A stretch of 64,000 bases of DNA from Paucimonas lemoignei. Its GTDB lineage: Bacteria > Pseudomonadota > Gammaproteobacteria > Burkholderiales > Burkholderiaceae_D. Position 1 is the stretch's first letter; every line of letters begins with the position of its first letter. The DNA lies in contig NZ_SLZQ01000001.1 of NCBI RefSeq assembly GCF_004342585.1, positions 434,001 through 498,000 of the forward strand. The letters are read 5' to 3'. A program made the translations under genes and the position numbers. Below are positions 59,136-64,000 of the stretch, one piece after another. The notes under the pieces were generated by a model that was not told where the DNA came from, made no database searches, and saw nothing but the letters and a program-made list of their open reading frames with translations.

Positions 59136-60461
59136 CTAATTTCCCCCGCAGATGTCTTCTGTCGAAGCCTCAGGATTTTTCGTGGCCAGCACCTTGTCGA
59201 TCCGCATGCCATCGATATCGACGATTTCGAATTTCCAGTTTTCCCATTCGCAGGTATCGGCAGTCTGCGGCAGTTTGCCAAGCAAGAGCGTCAGCATGCC
59301 GCTCAGCGTGTTATAACGGCCACGGTCCTCTTCCGGCACGCTTGACAGCTCCAGGCGGTCCTTCAATTCGGGAATCGGGATCAGGCCGTCCAGCAATAGG
59401 GAACCATCTTCGCGCTGTACCGCCCACGCATCCTCGGCATGATGCGTCTTGAATTCGCCCGTGATGGCTTCCATCACATCCTGCAGCGTGACGATGCCCT
59501 GCACTTCGCCGTATTCATCGACGATAAAGGCGAGCTGCACGCCGGAATTCTTGAATTCTTCAAGCAAGCCCATCCCGGTCAGCGACTCCGGCACGAATAC
59601 CGCCGGCTTCAGGTCTTTCAGCAGATCGGGTTTTTCTCCTCGCAGGGTTGCCTGGAGCATTTGCCGCGCATTGGTTACGCCAAGAATATTGTTCCAGCCA
59701 CCGCGAACGACGGGAAAACGGGAATGTTGCGACGCCTCGAAGCGCTGCAGGTTTTCCTCCAGGCTATCCTCCACGTCGAAATACACCACCTCGCTGCGCG
59801 GCACCATCAAGGAGGCAATTTGACGATCGTCCAGCCGGAACACGTTACGCACCATCTGGTGCTCATGCTGTTCGATGATGCCGGCATCCGACCCCTCTTC
59901 CAGCATCAGGTGCAGTTCTTCTTCGGTCATCGCATGCGGCCCGGAATCCTTCACGCCAAAGCTGCGCAGCACGAGTTGCGTCGACCCGGACAACAGCATC
60001 ACGAACGGTTTCGCAATGGCCGCCAGCCAAGCCATCGGCCTGGCCACCAGCCTGGCGATGACTTCCGGCGCGATCTGCCCAAGGCGTTTGGGGACCAACT
60101 CGCCCATGACAATGGAAAAATAGGTAATGGTCACAACGACCAGCGCCGTGGCCAAATACTCGGATACGGGAACCGGAATACCGAAGGACTCGAGCCAGAT
60201 GCCGAAGGGCCGAGCCAGCGTTGCTTCACCGACGATACCGTTAAGCACACCGATCGAGGTAATGCCAATCTGGACAGTGGATAGGAATTTGTTTGGATCA
60301 TCTCCCAATTGCAGCGCGATTTTCGCGGAACCGTCGCCGCTGTCGGCCAGCTTCTGCAAGCGGATTTTTCGTGCGGTCACGAGCGCGATTTCCGACATGG
60401 CGAACAGGCCATTCAGGATGATCAAACCAAACAGTAAGGCTATTTCCATTTCTGTGAGCAC
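59136..60461 (-). CDS. CNNM/CorC-type membrane protein with CBS pair
   Basis: A 441-residue integral membrane protein of the hemolysin C/CorC-CNNM family, linked to magnesium or cobalt export. The N-terminal DUF21/CNNM domain (about 1-190) has three to four TM helices with NGLFAMSEIALVTARKIRLQ. A CBS pair follows (about 210-335: SLMVPRSEVVYFDVED, GIVTLQDVMEAITGEF) and a CorC_HlyC domain at the C-terminus (LLDGLIPIPELKDRL, YNTLSGMLTLLLGKLP). Older hemolysin names are misleading. It converges with the PPTase gene; no link to the biosynthetic cluster is evident. Confidence 0.9.
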   Translation of the reverse strand: MLTEMEIALLFGLIILNGLFAMSEIALVTARKIRLQKLADSGDGSAKIALQLGDDPNKFLSTVQIGITSIGVLNGIVGEATLARPFGIWLESFGIPVPVSEYLATALVVVTITYFSIVMGELVPKRLGQIAPEVIARLVARPMAWLAAIAKPFVMLLSGSTQLVLRSFGVKDSGPHAMTEEELHLMLEEGSDAGIIEQHEHQMVRNVFRLDDRQIASLMVPRSEVVYFDVEDSLEENLQRFEASQHSRFPVVRGGWNNILGVTNARQMLQATLRGEKPDLLKDLKPAVFVPESLTGMGLLEEFKNSGVQLAFIVDEYGEVQGIVTLQDVMEAITGEFKTHHAEDAWAVQREDGSLLLDGLIPIPELKDRLELSSVPEEDRGRYNTLSGMLTLLLGKLPQTADTCEWENWKFEIVDIDGMRIDKVLATKNPEASTEDICGGN

Positions 60462-60581
60462 CCAATGCGTGCTCGGGAATTTATCATATCGGTATTGTAC
60501 CGCGTACGCACGGCTTGACCGACTTGCCCGCGCAAGAACTGGCAGGCAAGCCTGAAGAACTTGATTGTCTCAGGAAAGAAA

Positions 60582-61418
60582 TCAGAACATCAGGGCGGCT
60601 GTCAGCGTCTTGACTTCCTCGTCGGACTCTTCAAGGATTTCGGACAAGGTGCCTTCGCCGACGACGAAATCGATGGTGGAAGCAGACGTTTCCGTGGTTG
60701 CTCCAGCCGTATCGAACAGGGGCGAAGGAACGGAAGCAAGGTCGTTAGCCAGGATCAAGGTATCGCCCAGAGTCTCGGGCGGCATGGCACGGTAGCCATA
60801 CCACAGCGATTCGACAGCCTCGGCAACCGGTTGCGGCACCGCCAGTTTTTTCAGTACGCCACGCCCGATGATTTTTTCGCCATATTCCGCCCAGGATTCC
60901 GGATCGCCATCCAGCAATCCCGGAAACTCTTCCGCTCTGGACAGCAGATAAAAACCGCCGACTTCATGCACGATACCGGCAAACATCGCAGTATCCGGAT
61001 CAAGGCGGGTCACTTTGCGGGCAATGACATGGGCCAATGCCGCCACGTGGGCTGTATGCTCCCACAATTGAGCGACCTTGGCGCGCAAGGACGGATCGGA
61101 CAGCGTGCTGCCGATCTGGCGCACGACCACCGCCGCCACCAGCGATTGCAATGTACGGAAACCCAGACGCATTACGGCGGTGCGCACATTGGTGATATCG
61201 CTGCCCGAGCGGTTGTAAGCCACCGAATTCGCGATTGCCACTGAGCGTGCCGCGAGTAACGGTTCGGTCATGACCAGCTTGGCCGCCAACTCCATATGGC
61301 AGTCGGGATCATTCAAGGCTTGCTGAATTTTGAGCGAAGCATTGACGTTGGTCGGGAAGACCATGTCTCCCCGGCTCGCTTGCTCGGCAATGTTTCTGAA
61401 TGCGTCAAGTCTGTCCAT
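60582..61418 (-). CDS. HDOD domain signalling protein
   Basis: A 278-residue cytoplasmic protein with an HDOD domain over most of its length: LAAKLVMTEPLLAARSVAIANS, NVRTAVMRLGFRTLQSLVAAVV, LWEHTAHVAALAHVIARK and FAGIVHEVGGFYLL. HDOD proteins are non-enzymatic relatives of HD phosphohydrolases used in signalling. The ATG at 61418 is chosen because an in-frame ATG at 61463 would put a TATAAT -10-like sequence inside the gene. If that hexamer is the real -10, the mRNA would be nearly leaderless. Confidence 0.85.
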   Translation of the reverse strand: MDRLDAFRNIAEQASRGDMVFPTNVNASLKIQQALNDPDCHMELAAKLVMTEPLLAARSVAIANSVAYNRSGSDITNVRTAVMRLGFRTLQSLVAAVVVRQIGSTLSDPSLRAKVAQLWEHTAHVAALAHVIARKVTRLDPDTAMFAGIVHEVGGFYLLSRAEEFPGLLDGDPESWAEYGEKIIGRGVLKKLAVPQPVAEAVESLWYGYRAMPPETLGDTLILANDLASVPSPLFDTAGATTETSASTIDFVVGEGTLSEILEESDEEVKTLTAALMF

Positions 61419-61578
61419 GCGGAAAATTATACTCCCAGCATTTGAACAGATGTTAATTGGCAATTATCGAACGCCAAAAATCACGAACCGATCGATAAAA
61501 AAACAACATGGTAGAAATTGCAAAATGCATAACGCTTTCGAGTCGTGCTATCTATAAGTCTGCCTATCGAATACCTAC

Positions 61579-63465
61579 TCATATCTCTACCTGCGTTCCC
61601 AACTCGATCACGCGGTTGCTAGGGACGCGATAATAATCTGCCGCATCACGTGCATTGCGTGACATGGTTGCGTACAAGGCTTCGCGCCAGTTCGCCATGT
61701 TGCTGCTGCCTTCGCCGCCAACGCGTGGAATTACGTTTTGCCTCGCAATGAAGAAAGAGGTACTCATCATCTCGATGTCCAGTCCCTGGCTGGCGCACAA
61801 CTCCAGGGCCCGTGGAATATCCCGGTCGTCCTTGAAACCGTAGTGCACATCTACCTGATAGCATTCATGCTCCAGACCTAGCACCTTTATCCGGTCCCTT
61901 TCCGGGACATAGGGAATGTCCTCATTGAAGACAGTCAGGAATATGGTTCGCTCATGCAAGACCTTGTTATGCAACAGGTTATGCAGCATGGCATGGGGCA
62001 CGCCATCCCCTTCCGCACGAAAGAACACCGCCGTGCCTTCGACCCGTACGGGCGGACTGACGAACAGCGACTGCAGAAAATCTTCCAACGGAATCAAATG
62101 CTTCTGCAGATTCTGATAGACGGCATTGCGTCCATCCTTCCAGGTCAGCATGATCGTCACCATCGTTACGCCCAGAAGGATCGGGAACCAGCCGCCATGC
62201 ACGATCTTCAGCACATTTGCTGACAGCAGTGAAATATCGATGGTGAAGAAAAAGCCGGTAGCCAGCCAGCATAGCAGCAGGTTGTAGCGCCACTTGTAAC
62301 GGATGACGAAAAAGGTCAGGAACGTCGTCATCAGCATGGTGCCGGTCACCGCGATTCCGTAAGCCGCCGCCAGCTTGGAAGACGAATTGAAGCCGATAAC
62401 CGCCAGTACGACGGCGACAAGCTGCAGCCAGTTCACCAGCGGAATATAGATCTGTCCCATTTCACGTTCGGATGTATACATGACGCGCATGCGCGGCAGG
62501 AAGCCGAGCGCAATCGCCTGGTGGGTCATGGAAAACGTGCCGGAAATGGTTGCCTGCGAAGCGATGACCGTTGCCAGAGTAGCCAGGCAGACCAGCGGCA
62601 ATACGCTCCATGGACCGAGCTGTTGGAAAAACGGGTTTTCGACCGCCGACGGATTTACCATCAGCAAGGCGCCCTGTCCTAGGTAATTCAGAGCCAAGCC
62701 AGGAAATACAACCGAAAACCAGGCCAGCCGTACCGGTTTTTTGCCAAAGTGCCCCATATCTGCATACAGCGCCTCCGCACCTGTAAACGCCAGCACGATC
62801 GCACCTAGGGCAATGAACGCGACCCAGCTCTTACCGGCCAAAAATTCTATTGCATGCAGCGGATTGAGCGCTTCCAGAATGGCCGGTGTCTTCATTATGT
62901 TCACTAGCCCCATACAACCCAGAGCCAGGAACCAGGCGATCATCACGGGTCCGAACCATTTGCCGATCCCCGCTGTGCCGGTACGCTGAAACATGTAGAG
63001 CGCGACCAGAATCCCCACCGTGATCGGCACCACATAAGGCTGGAATGCCGGCGTCGCCACTTCTAGGCCTTCAATTGCCGACAGCACCGAGATAGCGGGG
63101 GTAATGACGCTATCTCCATAGAACAACGACGCGCCGATCAGGCCGACCAGCATGACTGGGAAATACCAGCGCGAGTTATACGTGACAGACGATAAGGCCA
63201 GCGCCAGCAAGGCCATGATGCCGCCCTCACCACGGTTATTTGCGCGCAGCACCAGAGTCACGTACTTGAGCGATACGATGACGATCAATCCCCAGACAAT
63301 CAGTGAAACGACACCAAGCAGATTTTCCTGCGTAAGCGGGATGCCGTGCTCGGATGAAAACACCTCTTTCATCGTATACAGTGGGCTGGTTCCGATATCG
63401 CCATAGACGATGCCGATGGCGGCAATCGTCAATGCGCGCAAACTCGATTTGGCTTGGTCAGACAT
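61579..63465 (-). CDS. kup: Kup-family potassium transporter
   Basis: A 628-residue low-affinity K+/H+ symporter of the KUP/HAK/KT family. About 12 TM helices fill residues 1-430, with the hallmark GIVYGDIGTSPLYTMKEVF at the N-terminus, NRGEGGIMALLAL, GDSVITPAISVLSAIEGL and FTGAEALYADMGHFGKKP. The C-terminal part is a cytoplasmic domain (VEGTAVFFRAEGDGVPHAMLHNLLHNKVLHE). Length is normal and no frameshift is seen. It stands alone, with short gaps on both sides. Confidence 0.96.
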   Translation of the reverse strand: MSDQAKSSLRALTIAAIGIVYGDIGTSPLYTMKEVFSSEHGIPLTQENLLGVVSLIVWGLIVIVSLKYVTLVLRANNRGEGGIMALLALALSSVTYNSRWYFPVMLVGLIGASLFYGDSVITPAISVLSAIEGLEVATPAFQPYVVPITVGILVALYMFQRTGTAGIGKWFGPVMIAWFLALGCMGLVNIMKTPAILEALNPLHAIEFLAGKSWVAFIALGAIVLAFTGAEALYADMGHFGKKPVRLAWFSVVFPGLALNYLGQGALLMVNPSAVENPFFQQLGPWSVLPLVCLATLATVIASQATISGTFSMTHQAIALGFLPRMRVMYTSEREMGQIYIPLVNWLQLVAVVLAVIGFNSSSKLAAAYGIAVTGTMLMTTFLTFFVIRYKWRYNLLLCWLATGFFFTIDISLLSANVLKIVHGGWFPILLGVTMVTIMLTWKDGRNAVYQNLQKHLIPLEDFLQSLFVSPPVRVEGTAVFFRAEGDGVPHAMLHNLLHNKVLHERTIFLTVFNEDIPYVPERDRIKVLGLEHECYQVDVHYGFKDDRDIPRALELCASQGLDIEMMSTSFFIARQNVIPRVGGEGSSNMANWREALYATMSRNARDAADYYRVPSNRVIELGTQVEI

Positions 63466-63508
63466 TACTATGCACCTATTGCATTATTATTGAGGCAGGC
63501 TATTGCAG

Positions 63509-64000
63509 TCATGACGATGCTGCGGATGGCATGGCATTTTGCTTGCCAATTAATGCGCACGAGTTCTTCAGCCGCTCCGCACATAGGTTGACCGCATCAT
63601 TGGCCTGCGCAACCACGCGGCCCATGGTGATAAAGCCATGGAACTGGCCTTCATAGCAGATATATTCGACCAGGTTGCCGGCCGCCCGCAGTTGTTCGGC
63701 ATAGGCCCGTCCTTCGTCCACCAGAGGATCGAAGCCGGCCGTCATGATCAGTGCCGGCGGCAGCCTGGCATGCTCCGCAGCCAGCAGGGGCGACAGGCGC
63801 CAGTCGAGACGATCCGCATCGCTGGCAAGGTAACATGCGCAGAAGTATTCGATCATGCTCGCGGTCAGCAGATATCCTTTGCCGTTACGCTGATGGGAAG
63901 GCGCTATGCAGCGAAAATCCGTGGCCGGGTAAATTAGCAGTTGAAATGCCAGCTTCGGTCCGCCGCTGTCACGCGCCATGATGGCGCAACTGGCGGCGAT
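63509..64000 (-). CDS. alpha/beta hydrolase (HSL/lipase-esterase family), C-terminal part
   Basis: The last ~163 residues of an alpha/beta-hydrolase fold-3 enzyme, cut by the right window edge; the frame is open to position 64000. Visible are MARDSGGPKLAFQLLIYPATD just after where the nucleophile Ser would lie, the acid residue region in LPPALIMTAGFDPLVDEGRAYAEQL and the catalytic His in GQFHGF. The N-terminal HGGG oxyanion motif and GDSAGG are outside the window. Substrate unknown; esterase or lipase is likely. Confidence 0.85.
   Translation of the reverse strand: MAASCAIMARDSGGPKLAFQLLIYPATDFRCIAPSHQRNGKGYLLTASMIEYFCACYLASDADRLDWRLSPLLAAEHARLPPALIMTAGFDPLVDEGRAYAEQLRAAGNLVEYICYEGQFHGFITMGRVVAQANDAVNLCAERLKNSCALIGKQNAMPSAASS

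Overview
The window looks like a chromosomal segment of a betaproteobacterium, most likely Burkholderiales and probably Oxalobacteraceae-like. This is an inference from gene order (ccoNOQP next to ccoS/ccoI and hemN; cyoABCD-surf1-regBA), moderately high GC and protein style; no rRNA or other taxonomic marker is present. I see no tRNA, rRNA, CRISPR array, insertion sequence or phage gene.

Left part (1-9.2 kb, all minus strand): a microaerobic respiration block. An operon hemN - TauE/SafE-like protein - ccoI - ccoS is followed by ccoN-ccoO-ccoQ-ccoP (ccoP runs off the left edge). Two FNR/Anr-type boxes head these operons, and a third heads a nitronate monooxygenase-like gene. Each box lies about 32 bp from a plausible -10 hexamer, which suggests one low-oxygen regulon.

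9.2-16.5 kb: accessory and housekeeping genes: a PAS-PAS-GGDEF-EAL protein, a 70-residue orphan protein with a strong hairpin in its leader, a PfpI/DJ-1 protein, an MgtC-family membrane protein, two small uncharacterised proteins, and a secreted lipoprotein with a lamin-tail-like domain and a metzincin zinc motif. 16.6-25 kb: a tightly overlapping operon cyoABCD-surf1-regB-regA (bo3 quinol oxidase plus a redox two-component system) divergent from an MFS transporter. Perfect inverted repeats lie in the shared upstream region, one of them touching the cyoA start codon. 25-29.2 kb: a polysaccharide-deacetylase-like and glycosyltransferase pair, and an FtsH-type protease.

29.2-59.1 kb: the most remarkable part, a hybrid lipopeptide-polyketide assembly line. 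A 6839-residue synthetase reads FAAL-ACP, then C-A-T four times, then C, a vestigial A-type segment, an acyl-ligase (AL) domain, KR and ACP. It feeds a 2035-residue PKS reading KS-AT-KR-ACP-C, and next to that is a crotonyl-CoA carboxylase/reductase that would make an alkylmalonyl extender. Divergently transcribed are a type II thioesterase and an Sfp-type phosphopantetheinyl transferase. Unusual details: two consecutive A domains have lost the Asp that binds the amino group of alpha-amino acids and share a near-identical non-canonical pocket; the AL-KR-ACP unit is embedded after a C domain; the AT carries a TAGH motif; there is no TE domain; and the terminal C domain has HQxxxDG instead of HHxxxDG. 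The inferred product is an acylated chain of four residues (Gln-like, aromatic, two unknown), a hydroxy acid made from a keto acid, and one reduced alkylmalonate extension. I do not recognise it as a known compound.

Right part (59.1-64 kb): a CNNM/CorC-type CBS membrane protein, an HDOD protein, the Kup potassium transporter, and the C-terminal part of an HSL-type alpha/beta hydrolase that runs off the edge.
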